From assembly GCA_028583605.1 (NCBI GenBank), contig CM053331.1, positions 2,564,001 to 2,628,000 on the forward strand: a DNA stretch of 64,000 nucleotides, written 5' to 3'. How positions within the stretch are numbered: the stretch's first letter is position 1; every line of letters starts with the position of its first letter. Source of the stretch: Dastarcus helophoroides (taxonomy: Eukaryota; Arthropoda; Insecta; Coleoptera; Bothrideridae). Of the stretch, positions 49,005 through 60,456 are shown in pieces. The translations under genes were made by a program, and so were the position numbers. Under the pieces are notes generated by a model. The model was given only the letters and a program-made list of their open reading frames with translations, was not told where the DNA came from and made no database searches.

Positions 49005-49198
49005 GGTGGAACGGACTGGTTCTTGGTTATCTTCAAAAATTAAAATACAAAACTTGTCCCCTGAAACCAAGAAAGATTAAAAAAACACAACAGTATCTCT
49101 CTGAAGATGATAGCTTAGCTGTCGAAACGCGTTAGAGCAACCTTTCTTGTGTTTTTTAATCTTTCTTGGTTTCAGAGGACAAGTTTTGTATTTCAAAA
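49005..49198 (+). mobile_element. palindromic foldback element, copy 3, most complete
   Basis: Left arm 49014-49090 (ggttatcttcaaaaattaaa, tacaaaacttgtcccctgaa, accaagaaagattaaaaaaa) pairs with right arm 49146-49198 (ttgtgttttttaatctttct, tggtttcagaggacaagttt, tgtatttc). The apex 49097-49137 reads ctct CTGAAGA t gatagc tta gctgtc GAAA cgcg tt agag. Core words CUGANGA and GAAA of the hammerhead ribozyme are present, with a 6-bp stem II (one G-T pair) and a 4-bp stem I. Stem III would be the self-complementary cgcg, which could only form between two molecules. Confidence 0.8.
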
Positions 49199-51463
49199 TA
49201 CAATTTAAATTTGGATATTAATTTTTGGCATTTTTTCATAACTTCGAATTTCTCTGTTTTTTGACTTCTCAAAATTACATTTCTCTTCAAATTGAACTTT
49301 TAAAATAATTTCGATTTTTTTAAAGCGCTACGTTTATTCAAACTGTTTTTTCGAAGTTTTCGACTACTTTTCAAATTTTCAACTTCTTAAAAATCTTCAC
49401 TTTGTTTTAAAAATTTTGATGCTTTTATTTTGAAATTTTGACTTTAAAATTTCGACTTTTTCAAATTTTCGTTCCAATTTTCAAAATTTTAACTTTATTT
49501 AAAAATGTTAGCCATTAATAATTGGTACTTTTTTCAGATTTTCACTTTTTGAAAAATTGAAATTTTTTTCAAAAGTTTCGTATTATTTTGAACCTTTTTT
49601 TCTTAATATTGAATGGTTACTAAAATTGCTTCGTTTATTAAATTTTTGAATTTTATAGAAAATTTTGAATTGTTTTAAAATTTCCCTTTTCATTGAGTTT
49701 TTTTTTACCATTTTTCAAAATTTCAACTCTTTTTTGAAAATTCCAATTGTTTTTAAAAATCCTAATTATTTTTGAAAATTTTAATTTTTCATGAAGATTT
49801 CGAACTTTCTCAAAATATCGCTTTAACATTTCTACCTTTTTTTAATCTTTCGCCTTTTTTGAAAACTTTGGTTTTTAGAAATTTTGACATATTTTGAATT
49901 ATTTTGACTTGTTTTTCAAAATTTCTATTTTCTTTGAGTTTTTTTACTTACAATCTTTCATAATTTCATCGTGTTTGAAATTTTGATTATTTTTTGAAAT
50001 TGAATTATTTTTGAAAATTTTAACCTCATGAAATTTTTCGATCTTTCTCAAAATTTTGTTTTAAATTTCAATTTTTTTTCAACTTTTCGCCTTTTTTGAA
50101 AATTTTGGTTTTTTAGAAATTTTGACATACTTTGAGAAATTTTGACTTGTTTTCAAAATTTCCCTTTTTTTAAAGTTTTTTTTACCATCTTTCAAAATTT
50201 CGACGTATTTGAAATTTTGATTATTTTTCAAGATTTCTACTTATAAAAATTTCGATCTTTCTCAAAATTTTGCTTTAAATTTCTATTTTTCTTTTCAACT
50301 TAAATGTTCGAATTTTCGAACTTTCTCAAAATTTCGCTTTAACATTTCTACTTTTTTTCAATATTTCGCCTTTTTTGAAAATTTTGGTTTTTTATAAATT
50401 TTGACATATTTCAAAAGCTTTTAACTTGTTTTTTAAAATTTCTCTTTTCTTTGAGTCTTTTCTATCATCTTTTTAAATTTCGATGTTTTTGAAATTTTGT
50501 TTATTTTTCAAAATTTCAACTACTTATGAAAATTTCGATCTTTCTCAAAATTTTGCTTTAAATTTCAATTTTTCTTTTCAACTTTTCACCTTTTTTATAA
50601 AATTTGCTTTTTTAGAAATTTTTCAAAATTTAAAAACTTTTCAAAATGTTCGAATTTTCGAACTTTCGAAATTTCCTTCGCCTTTTTTGAAAATTTTGGT
50701 TTTTTTAAATATTTTGACATATTTTGAAAAATGTTGACTTCTTTTTGAAAATTTGCCTTTTCTTTGAGTTTTTTACCACCTTTCAAAATTTCGCTTTAAC
50801 ATTTCTACTTTTTTTGTTCAATCTTTAGCCTTTTTTAAAAATTTTGGTTTTATTAGAAATTTTGACACATTTTGAAAATTTTGACCCTTTTCTTTGAGCT
50901 TTTCTTACCATCTTTCAAAATTTCGACGTTTTTAAACTTCGATCTTTCTCAAAATTTTGCTTTAAATTTCTGTTTGTTTTTTCAACTTTTCGCCTTTTAT
51001 AAAAATTTTGCTTTTTTGGAAATTTTTCAAAAATTTTTAAATTCTAGAATTTTCGAACTTTCTCGCTTTAACATTTCTACTTTTTTTTCGATCTTGTGCC
51101 TTTTTGGAAAATTTTGGTTTCTTAGAAATTTTGACATATTTTGAAAAACTTTTTTGAAAAATTTTTACATCAAATCTTGACTTTTTTCAGAATGTTGCTT
51201 TATTTTGAAATGTTTTGAAAACATCGATTTCACAAAAACTTTGACTTTTTTCAAATTTTCGACTCAAAAATTTTCCATTTTTTCCAAAAATTTTAAATAT
51301 TTTTGTTTCAAAATTTTAAACCGCGATTTAAAAAAAAACTTCTCGAAATTATGATTTTTTTAATTTCTAAAATTTTGAAAAAAACGCAAAATTATGCAAA
51401 AGGTCGAAATTTTGAAAAAATTCAATTCCCCGAGCCACATTTCAAAAAAAAGTTAAAATATGT

Positions 51464-53402
51464 GTGGGCCCCCTTTATGGCCCCCATAGGCCCCCCCATC
51501 CCGCTGGTTAGGGAATCCTATTTAAAATTTCGACTTTTTTCAAGTTTTGACATTTTCCAAAATTTCAAATTTTTTTGAAAAATTTTTACCTCAAATCTTG
51601 ACATTTTTCAAAGTTTCGAATTTTTTGGAAACATTTTTTTTCAGATCTTTTTTCCGAATGGTACCTGATTTTGAAATGTTTAGAAAATCTCGATTTAACA
51701 AAAATTTTGACTTTTTTAACAATTTCGAGTTTCAAAAATTCTTGATTTTTTCCAAAAATTTTTGATTTTTTCCAAAAATTTGATACATGTTTGGTTTAAA
51801 ATTTCAAACCGCGATTTTCCAAAAAAATTTCTCAAAATTATGATTTTTTTTTTAAATTTCCAAAATCGTTTCTTTTTTCTTATTTTAAAAGCTAGATATT
51901 TAAAAAAAAAACCCAAAATTATCCAAAAAGTCGAAATTTAAAGAAATCTAACTCCCCGAAGCCATATTTTCAAAAAAAATTAAAATATGTGTCAGCCCCT
52001 TTATGGTCCCCCTAGGGCCCCCCAACCCGCTAGTTGGGGAGTCCTACTTAAAGTTTCAACTTTTTTGAAGCTTTGTTATTTTCGAAAATTTCAAATTTTT
52101 TTGAAAAGGGTGTACCTCAAATCTTGATTTTTTTTCAGAATATGGCCTTATTTTGAAATGTTTTAAAAATCTCGATTTAACAAAAATTTTGACATTTTTC
52201 AAACTTTCGACTTTCAAACATTTTTGCCAAAAATTTTAAAAATTTTCGTTTCAAAATTTCAAACCGCGTCTTGAAAAAAATTCTCAAAATTATGACTTTT
52301 TTAATGTCTAAAATCCTTTCTTTTTATTTTATTTTAAAATGTAGATATTTTGAAAAAAACGCGAAATTATCCAAAAAGTCGAAATTTTGAGGAATTCCAG
52401 CCCTTCGAAGCCATATTTTCAAAAAAAGATAAAATATATGTGGGCCCCCCTTATGGCCCCCCTAGGGCCCCCATCCCGCTGGTTGGGGAATCCTACTTAA
52501 AATTTCGACGTTTTTCAAGATTTGCCATTTTCCAAAATTTCAAATTTTTTTAAAAAATTTTTACCTCAAATTTTGATTTTTTCAGAATGTTGCCTTATTT
52601 TGAAATGTTTTGAAAATATCGATTTCTCAAAAATTTTAACATTTTTCAAATTTTTGACTTTCAAAAATTTTCCATTTTTTTCAAAAATTTTAAACATTTT
52701 TGTTTCGAAATTTTAAACAGCAATTTTTCAAAAAAATTCTCGAAATTATGATTTTTTTAATTTCTAAAATCGTTTTTTTTTATTTTATTTTAAAAATAGA
52801 TATTTTGAAAAAAACGCAAAATTAGGCAAAAAGTCGAATTTTTGAAAAAATTCAATTCCCCGAAGCCATATTTTCAAAAAAAAGTTAAAATATGTGTGGG
52901 CCCCCTTATGGCCCCCGTAGGCCCCCATAGGGCCCCCACCCCGCTGGTTGGGGAATCCTACTTAAAATTTCGACGTTTTTCAAGATTTGCCATTTTCCAA
53001 AATTTCAAATTTTTTTAAAAAATGTTTACCTCAAATCTTGACCTTTTTTAGAATGTTGCCTTATTTTAAAATGTTTTGAAGATCTCGATTTTACAAAAAT
53101 TTTCAAATTTTCGACTCTCAAAAATTTTCCATTTTTTCCAAAAATTTTAAACATTTTCATTCCAAAATTTTAAACCGCGAGTTTTTAAAAAAAATTCTCG
53201 AAATTATGATTTTTTTTATTTCCTAAAATCGTTTTATTTTAAAAAGTAGATATTTTGAAAAAAACTCGAAATTATGCAAAAAGTCGAAATTTTGAAAAAA
53301 ACCAATTCCCCGAAGCCATATTTTCAAAAAAAGTTAAAATAAGTATGGCCCTCCTTATAGTCCCCCTAGGGCCCCTCATCCCGCTGGTTGGGGAGTCCTA
53401 CT
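51464..53402. repeat. five G/C-rich boxes embedded in AT-rich satellite
   Basis: A box of about 55-70 bp made of C-runs (gggccccctttatggccccc, ataggccccc, then catcccgctggttggggaat) occurs at 51464-51520, 51992-52048, 52440-52498, 52898-52969 and 53346-53402, each time followed by cctacttaaa or a close variant. Spacing is about 440-530 bp and marks the higher-order unit. The minus strand carries several runs of four to six G per box, enough to suggest G-quadruplex potential. Frames through them are shadows. Confidence 0.9.
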
Positions 53403-53744
53403 TAAATTTCGACTTTTTTCAAGTTTTGTCATTTTCCAAAATTTCAAATTTTTTGGAAACATTTTTACCTCAAATCTTGACATTTTTCAAAATTTCGAAT
53501 TTTTTGGCAACATTTTTTTTTAGATCTCGACTTTTTCCGAATGTTACCTGATTTTGAAATGTTTAGAAAAACTCGATTTCACAAACATTTTGCCTTTTTT
53601 TAAATTTTCGACTTTCAAAATTTTTTTATTTTTTCCAAAAATTTTAAACAATTTTGTTTCAAAATTTCAGATCAATTTCGATACTTTTCGAATGTAAACA
53701 TCTTAAAATTAATTAAAATTTTGAGTTGCAGATCAATTTCTTTT

Positions 53745-54115
53745 AAGAAAAAATGGAAACAATGAATTTTGAAAAAAAGACATTTCAAAATAATCTACAA
53801 TTACAAGATTTTAATTTTAATTAATCTAATATTTCTAGTAATTTTTGTTACAAATTTTAAACAATTCCTGTCTACGCACTGTCTATAAAAATGGGCGCCC
53901 AAATTCAAATAGACACGCAGGCGACCAAAGATTTAAGAACGCCCTTGACTTTTGAATAAAAAAGATTTTTGCTATCGAAAAAATTTAGAAGCCACCGGGT
54001 ATTTGAATCGCCGGATAATTTGCTTGTCAGACTTAAAATGTTTATTGGTAATTAATCAATAAATAGTTTAGTCTAAAACAATTTTGCGATATTCTAATTA
54101 TAATACAATCATCAA
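53745..54115. other. AT-rich spacer, no gene seen
   Basis: The satellite words fade out near 53740. The spacer has no long frame and no repeat structure. It would lie inside the first intron of the minus-strand gene that starts at 54288, if that intron extends this far. Confidence 0.4.
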
Positions 54116-54117
54116 AT

Positions 54118-54205
54118 GCAGAAAAAGCAAAAAAAACAAAAAAAAACAAAAAAAACAAAACAAAAAAAAATAAAAAACAAAAAAAAACAAAAAAACAAAA
54201 CAATT
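54118..54205. repeat. A-rich simple repeat next to a splice donor
   Basis: A run of aaaaaaac units with occasional g and t covers about 88 bp. On the minus strand it is a T-rich tract starting about 16 bases inside the intron. Such tracts vary easily in length, and this one could influence use of the donor. Confidence 0.85.
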
Positions 54206-54221
54206 AAATCTACTAACTTAC

Positions 54222-54288
54222 CGAAAAATTCCTCCCAGGTGTTCTGATCGAAATCGCTCATATTCGGGCTAATGTCATCCGGCGTCAT
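54222..54288 (-). CDS. first coding exon of an unidentified gene (22 codons plus one base)
   Basis: Read on the minus strand, an ATG at 54288 opens a frame for MTPDDISPNMSDFDQNTWEE followed by FF and the first base of a glycine codon. It then meets a consensus donor, G|GTAAGTTAG, with the intron starting at 54221 (phase 1). An in-frame TGA lies about 50 bases upstream of the ATG, so the frame does not extend further back. A second in-frame ATG at codon 10 has the better context (A at -3). The peptide is acidic and not low-complexity. I do not recognise the protein; the acidic start would suit a nuclear or cytosolic regulator but proves nothing. The frame continues leftwards; no acceptor could be identified with confidence in the AT-rich array that follows. 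The gene therefore leaves the window or has a long repeat-filled first intron. Confidence 0.65.
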
Positions 54289-54780
54289 TCGCAAAACTGC
54301 GGCACTTCGCGCCCGGTTAACCCCGAAAACACACAGTCACCAAACAATTCGAAATCATATCCAACATATTCGAAAAAACCGACGACAGCTGAAAGAGGCG
54401 GCCGCCCGACCTGCATTTCCCCGGTTATTCGACAGTCAAATGAATGCGAGAAGGCCGCGGCGCACGCTCCACTCTCAAACTCTCCTGGTCCGGACTAACG
54501 AACGATCCACCGCTTGCAACAAACCAAAATCTTAAACAGGATTTTTGGTTTTTGGGTCAATCAGAGACAGATTTACTATGTATTTGGTAGTTGTGATGAT
54601 GTGGTTGAAGCTGGGGTTGATTGGGGTGGTGATAAGCGGGGGAAACGGATGGGGAAACGAGGCTAAAAGCTGCAGCGTTACGCTCCTGAAGTGGGTGACG
54701 CATCCAGTTGTCCTTTCGAAGTTTCGAGCTTGAGAGTTGGGTTCCTGCTGCGCTGGCGTTGCAGGATTGGTATGGGCCGC
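54289..54780 (-). promoter_or_regulatory. 5' untranslated region and GC-rich promoter region of the exon
   Basis: Upstream of the start codon on the minus strand, base composition changes sharply to G/C-rich with many CpG, for example gcggccgcccgacc and aaggccgcggcgcacgctcc. This is the least AT-rich stretch in the window and lies exactly where a promoter is expected. No TATA box at a suitable distance was found, so a TATA-less promoter is likely. Transcription start is not defined. Plus-strand frames here (54272-54535 and 54545-54733) are probably shadows, although a divergent transcript cannot be excluded. Confidence 0.5.
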
Positions 54781-54784
54781 TGCA

Positions 54785-55070
54785 TAATTGATTGAATTAA
54801 TTTGATAATGATTGCGTTATTGTATCGATAAATGTACCTTTCATGCTTTTAATCTCGCTAACAACTCGAAGGTGGTGCCGTAGTGTGATACCAATAAAAT
54901 GAAAACACAAATAATTATGTTTTTTTTTTTTATTCAGTTGGAGTAAAATTTTTAAAAGGCGCGTATAATATTTACATTTTTTATAAGCGTTATTTGATAG
55001 TCAGTTAAGGAGATGATTGCAGTTTTATAATGTTATTAATTGGGTTGGAATAGAATTTAACAATCAGTCT
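54785..55070. other. AT-rich spacer upstream of the promoter, no gene seen
   Basis: The sequence contains a short T-run (54921-54932) and otherwise no structure. The satellite begins near 55075. Confidence 0.45.
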
Positions 55071-55074
55071 TAGA

Positions 55075-58000
55075 AAGTAGTCGAAATTTTGAAAAATGTT
55101 TAAATTTTGAAAAATTGTTGAGACTCTTAATTCGAAAATCTGCAAAATAAGGCAACATGTTCAAAAGATTCTTAATTTTTAAGAAAGTAGAAAATTTTAA
55201 GAGTAGAAATGTTCCAAAAATTTAAAATTTTGAATTAAATTCGAAAATTTTGGAAATCGTCCAAAATTTTGAAAAATGTAAATTTCTATATTAAGTTAAA
55301 ATTAAAAAAAAAAGCAGAATTTTCACAAAACGTCGAAATTTTGAAAACAATTCGTGTAATTTAAAAAATCGAAATATTGAAAAATGGTCAAAAAACTCAA
55401 AAAAAGGTGAACATTTTCAAAAAAAAATTTATAAACCTCCAATTTTCAGAACAATTCGAAGTTTTAAAAAAGCAAACGTTTCAAAATATTTAATTCGAAA
55501 ATTTAAAAAAAATCGAAATTTTGAAATCTGTCAAAATTTTCACAAAAAGTTAAAATTTTGAATAAATTCGAAAATTTTTGAAAATAGTCTTGAAAAATGT
55601 CAAAAATTTTGAAATGTCAAAATTTTCATAAAAACTCTAAATTTTGAATAAATTCGAAAATTTTGATAAATAAGTTAAAATTTTCAAAAAAAATCAAATT
55701 GTTTAAATAAAATGGAGTTTTGAAAAATTTCGCACTTTTTAAAAAAGTCGAAATATTAAAAAATGGACAAACATTTCAAGAAAAGGTGAACTTTCCAAAA
55801 AAGATCTAAACTTTTCTAAAAATTAAAAAACCAAGACAATTTTCGATAAATTCAAAATTTAGATAAAATAAAATTTCCAAAATAATTCGAAAAATTCTTG
55901 AAAATTTGAAAAATAGATGAGTCTCAAGAAAATGTTACAATCTTTAAAAAAGTCGAAATATTAAAAAATTGTCCTAAATTTCAAAAAAAGCTGAACTGTT
56001 GAAAAAAGATCTAAAATTTTTCAAAAATTAAAAAAATTTTAAAAGACCATTTTTAAAAATTCAAAATTTGAATAAAACAAAATGCTGAAAATAATTCGAA
56101 ACATTCTTAAAATTCCGAAAAACAGATGAATTTAAGAAAACGTCAGAATCTTTTAAAAAAGAGAAATTTTGAAAAATGAAGTCGATATTTTAAAAAAATT
56201 TCATTAGAATTACGGACAAAAAAGAACTTTTCAAAAAAACTCTAAATGTTGAAAAAAGTTGAAATTTTGCAAAATTGGGAAATTTTGGGTCAAAATTTTA
56301 ATGAAACCTAAATTTTTGAAACCAAAATATTGAAAAAAAAGCCAAAATTATCAGATAGGTCAAGATTTTCAAAAGAAGTAGAAATTGAAATGTTAAAATT
56401 TCGAAAAAAGTTGAGATTTTCAAAAAAATCGTAATTTTGAAGTCCGAAATTTATTCGAAATTGGAAAATAATATTAAAATTTTGAAAAAGTCGACGTTCT
56501 CAAAAAATCTCATCAGAATTACAGACAAAACAGAGAAAATTTAGAAAAAAAACTTGAAATTACGAAAAAATTGAATTTTTGCGAAACTGGGAAATTTTGG
56601 GTCAAAATTTTAAGAAAACTTAAATTTTTAAAACCGAAATATTGAAAGAACGCCAAAACTATCAGATATGTCAAGATTTTCCAAAGAAGTTGAAATTGAA
56701 AAGTTAAAATTTTGAAAAAAGTTAAGATTTTCAAAAAAAATCGTAATTTTGGAGTCGGAAATTTATTTGAATATGGATAATAATATCAAAATTTTGAAAA
56801 AGACGACGTTCTCAAAAAATTTCATCAGAATTACGTACAAAACAGAGAAGTTTTCAAAAACACTTGAAATTACGAAAAAAGTTGAATTTTTGCAAAATTG
56901 GGAAATTTTGGGTCAAAATTTTAACAAAATCTAAATTTTTGAAACCGAAATATTGAAAGAAATCCAAAATTATCAAATAAGTCAAAATTTTCAAAACAAG
57001 TGAAATTGAAAAGTTAAAATTTTGAAAAAAGTTGAGATTTTCAAAAAAAATCGTAATTTTGGAGTCGGAAATTTATTTGAATATGGATAATAATATCACA
57101 ATTTTGAAAAAGTCGACGTTCTCAAAAAATTTCTTCAGAATTACGTACAAAACAGAGAAGTTTTCAAAAACACCTGAAATTACGAAAAAAATTGGAATTT
57201 TGCAAAATTGGGAAATTTTGGGTCAAAATTTTAACAAAATCTAAATTTTTGAAACCGAAATATTGAAAGAAATCCAAAATTATCAAATAAGTCAAAATTT
57301 TCAAAACAAGTAAAAATTGAAAAGTTAAAATTTTGAAAAAAGTTGAGATTTTCAAAAAAATCGTCATTTTGGAGTCTGAAATTTATTTGAATATGGATAA
57401 TAATATCAAAATTTTGAAAAAGTCGACGTTCCCAAAAAATTTCATCAGAATTACGTACAAAACAGAGAAGTTTTCAAAAACACTTGAAATTACGAAAAAA
57501 GTTGAAATTTTGCAAAATTTAGAAATTTTGGGTCAAAATTTTAACAAAACCTAAATGTTTGAAACCGACGTATTGAAAGAAAGCCAAAATTATCAGATAG
57601 GTCAAGATTTCAAAAGAAGTAGAAGTTGAAAAGTTAAAATTGTGAAAAAAGTTAAGATTTTCAAAATAGTCGTAATTTTGGAGTCGAAATTTGAAAATAA
57701 TATCAAAATTTTGAAAAAGTCGACGATTTCAAAAAATTTCATCAAAATTACGAAAAAATGGAGAAGCTTTCAAAATAATTCGAAATTTTCCAAAAGGTTG
57801 ACATTTTGCAAAATTGGGATATTATGAGTTAAATTTTGATAAAACCTACATTTTTCAAACCGAAATATTGGAGAAAAGCCGAAATTATCAGATAAAGCAG
57901 ATAAAAAATTAAAATTTTGGAAAAAGTTGAAATTTTTAATAGTAAAAATTTTAAAGCAAAATTCAAACATTTTTTTAATCGACATTTTTGATCAGAATTT

Positions 58001-58800
58001 AAGAGAAAGTAAAATCTTGAAAAAATATGGTAATTTTCATAAAAGCTAAAGCTTTTCAAAAAAAGTCGAAATTCTGAAAAAACTACGAAAATTAAAAAAG
58101 AAATTTTCAGAAAAAATCGGAATATTGCAAAAGTTTCAAAAAAAACGACATTGCATAAAAATGTTTCGATTGAAAAAATCGAAAGTGCAAAAATCTAGAA
58201 CGTTTGAAAAATGGCTGACATTTACAAAATAGTCGAAATTATTAAGAATCGAAATTGTCAATAAAAATTATAAACTTCAAAAAAAATGAATAAAAAAAAA
58301 TTAAATTTTGAAGAGCCAACAATTTAAAAATTACCAAAATTTTTAAATCATTCAGCTCTCAGAATATTCTCCATTTTCAGAAAAAATAAGAATTGTCAAA
58401 GGGTGAAAATGTTAAGAAAATATCGAAATTTTTAAAGAGGTCAAGATTTCTAAAAGGTACAAAACATTGACATGTTGAAGCTTTTACGAAAACATATCGT
58501 CAGAAAGTTTTGCAAAATTGGGAAATTACGAGTCAATTTTTAACTATTGAAAAAAAAAAGCCAAAATTATCACAGGTCAAGATTTTCAAAAGAAGCAGAA
58601 ATTGAAAACTTAAAATTATGAAAAAATGTTCAAGTTTTCAAAAATAAGTTCGGTTTTTTAGAAAAAAAAAACCTTAAAATTTTGATAAAAATGACATTTT
58701 GAAAAACGATCAGAACTTTTAAACTGCAGTGTCAACAATTTCATATATTTTTATAACATTTCGAACTTACTTACTCGAATGTTTAAATTGAAACTTGAAA
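55075..58800 (+). repeat. AT-rich satellite array, right of the exon, with ~300-bp higher-order unit
   Basis: Degenerate words (tcgaaattttgaaaaatgtc, caaaattttcaaaaaaagtt) fill the region. Between about 56.2 and 57.9 kb a unit of about 285-310 bp is repeated with high identity; the marker 'ttggagtcggaaatttattt' recurs near 56749, 57059 and 57369 (last with one change), and each unit yields the same frame with YLNMDNNI. Orientation of the words is opposite to that at 47.3-53.7 kb. Confidence 0.9.
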
Positions 58801-58879
58801 TTAAAAAAAAAAGTTTTCTAAATATTTTGCACTTTTTTTTCTTCCTTTTTTATTCAAGTAGAAATTGAAAACCTAAATT

Positions 58880-59420
58880 TATGAAAAAGTGTTTGTTTCC
58901 AAAGAAGAAGGTCCAACTTTTCAGAGAAGAATGTCCAGCTTTTCAAAGAAGAATGTCCAATTTTTCAGAGAAGAATGTCCAGCTTTTCAAAGAAGAATGC
59001 CCAACTTTTCAGAGAAGAATGTCCAGCTTTTCAAAGAAGAATGTCCAACTTTCCAGAGAAGAATGTCCAGCTTTTCAAAGAAGAATATATTCAACTTTTC
59101 AAAAATAAATTCAGTTTTTTAGAAAAAAAAAACTTTCAAATTTTGATAAAAAAGACATTTTGAAAAGGAATCGGGATTTTTAGACTGTAATGTCAACAAT
59201 TTCATGTATTTTCATAACTTTTCGAACTTTCACTCGAATGTTTTAGTTGAAACTTGAAATTTAAAAAAAAATGAGTTTTCTAAAGATTTTGCATTTTGTT
59301 TGTTCCTTTTTCATTCAAAAAGAAATTGAAAACTTAAGATTATAAAAAAATGTTTAAGTTTTCAAAGAAGAATGTCCAACTTTTCAAAGAAGAATGTCCA
59401 ACTTTCAAAATTTTTTAAAA
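58880..59420 (+). repeat. 24-bp minisatellite inside a ~470-bp duplicated block
   Basis: From 58895 to 59095 the unit ttttcaaagaagaatgtcca (plus act or gct) repeats about eight times. It alternates ttttcagag with ttttcaaag, so the true unit is 48 bp. Because 24 is a multiple of 3, all three forward frames are open (NVQLFKEECPTFQRR and similar); these are shadows. A related block follows at about 59230-59405, with two copies of the unit and similar flanks (gttgaaacttgaaatttaaa, ttttctaaagattttgcatt). Confidence 0.9.
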
Positions 59421-60009
59421 AATTGGGTTTTCTAAAGATTTTGCATTTTATTTTTCTTCAGAATTTCGATATTCAACCTGAAAAGTCAAGAAATTCTTAT
59501 TTTAGAAGTCATAATTTCTGAAAAATTTTCGGCGTAATTATCAAGTTTTTAACTTTTTTCGAAATTTAGACTGTCATTTTGAAATGTCGTCGTTTTTCTA
59601 ATAACCTAAACTTAAACTTGAAACGCTTTTTGTTTTTCTATTCTAAAATTTCGTTTCTAAATTAGAATTTTCAATTTTTTTTAATTTCAGGACGCGATTT
59701 GTATTTTTACAATTTCCATTATTTATTTATTAATTCATTTTATAGAAATTCCAAGTTTGAACTTGGAATTTTAATTTTATCCTAAATCCATTTTTTTGGA
59801 GATTATTTTTCTTCGAAATTTTGACTTAGATTTGAAAGTTACGATTTTTTTGAAATGCCAAGTTTAATGATGCAAATCTACTTTTTAGTTTTCAAACTTT
59901 GGAGTTTGAACAATTAATTTAGACTCTTTTCTCAAAATGGAGAGTGTACTTGCAAAATTTTGACATTCTTTGTCAAAATTTTGACATTCCTTGTCAAAAT
60001 GTTGACACT
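59421..60009. other. AT-rich stretch with one palindrome and a short tandem repeat, no gene
   Basis: Bases 59746-59771 form a perfect inverted repeat (aaattccaagtt, tg, aacttggaattt). Near 59953-60008 the unit attttgacattctttgtcaa repeats two to three times; the same word recurs at 60199-60226 on the other side of foldback copy 4. Nothing else is seen. Confidence 0.6.
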
Positions 60010-60200
60010 TTGGTGGAAAGGACTGGTCCTTGGTTATCTTCAAAAATTGAAAAACAAAACTTGTCCCCTGAAACCAAGAAAGATTAAAAAACACAACAAA
60101 GGCCGCTCTAACGCGTTTCGATAGCCAAGCTATCATCTTCAGAGAGATACTATTTAATCTTTCTTGGTTTCAGGGGACAAGCTTTGTATTTCAATTTTTA
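60010..60200 (-). mobile_element. palindromic foldback element, copy 4, core in reverse orientation
   Basis: The arms are the same as in copy 3 (ggttatcttcaaaaattgaa, aacttgtcccctgaaaccaa; right side ttaatctttcttggtttcag, gggacaagctttgtatttca). The apex, read on the minus strand (60146-60106), is ctct CTGAAGA t gatagc ttg gctatc GAAA cgcg tt agag, with a perfect 6-bp stem II. Because the arms are palindromic, the core can sit in either orientation; here it is opposite to copies 2, 3 and 5. Confidence 0.8.
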
Positions 60201-60295
60201 AAATTTTGACATTCTTTGTCAAAATTTTGTACTCTGAGTGGAATGGAAACATTTAATTTAAAAAGTACAAGTGTTAACAAAACAAGAATTAATTT

Positions 60296-60456
60296 TGGTG
60301 GGACGAACTGGTCCTTGGTTATCTTCAAAAATTGAAATACAAATCTTGTATCTCTCTGAAGATGATAGGTTGGCAATCGAAACGCGTTAGAGCAAGTTTT
60401 GTTGTGCCTTTTAATCTTTCTTGGTCTCAGAGGACAAGATTTGTCAATTTTGGAAA
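60296..60456 (+). mobile_element. palindromic foldback element, copy 5, shortened left arm
   Basis: Starts ggtgggacgaactggtcctt. The left arm jumps from 'aaattgaaatacaaatcttg' directly to tatctctctgaag, losing the inner half. The right arm is longer (ttgtgccttttaatctttct, tggtctcagaggacaagatt). The core at 60352-60393 keeps CTGAAGA, GAAA, cgcg and the ctct/agag pair; stem II is gatag-gttgg-caatc, less well paired. Confidence 0.75.

Larger units (their letters stand above)
47300..53740 (-). repeat. AT-rich satellite array, left of the exon, with several higher-order units
   Basis: Degenerate words such as aaaattttgacattttacca and gaaatttcgacttttttcaa fill the region. Three kinds of larger unit are visible. 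From 47.15 to 49.2 kb a unit of about 0.9-1 kb carries a foldback element each time. From 49.6 to 51.1 kb a unit of about 150-300 bp carries 'tttcgccttttttgaaaatt'. From 51.2 to 53.5 kb a unit of about 440-530 bp carries a G/C-rich box. Taken as reverse complement the words resemble the array at 55.07-58.8 kb, so the two lie in inverted orientation around the exon at 54.2 kb. Confidence 0.88.

Noticed and set aside
58881..59163. Overlapping frames with NVQLFKEECPTFQRR repeats
   Set aside because: A 24-bp unit keeps all three frames open at once; this is a property of the unit length, not coding.
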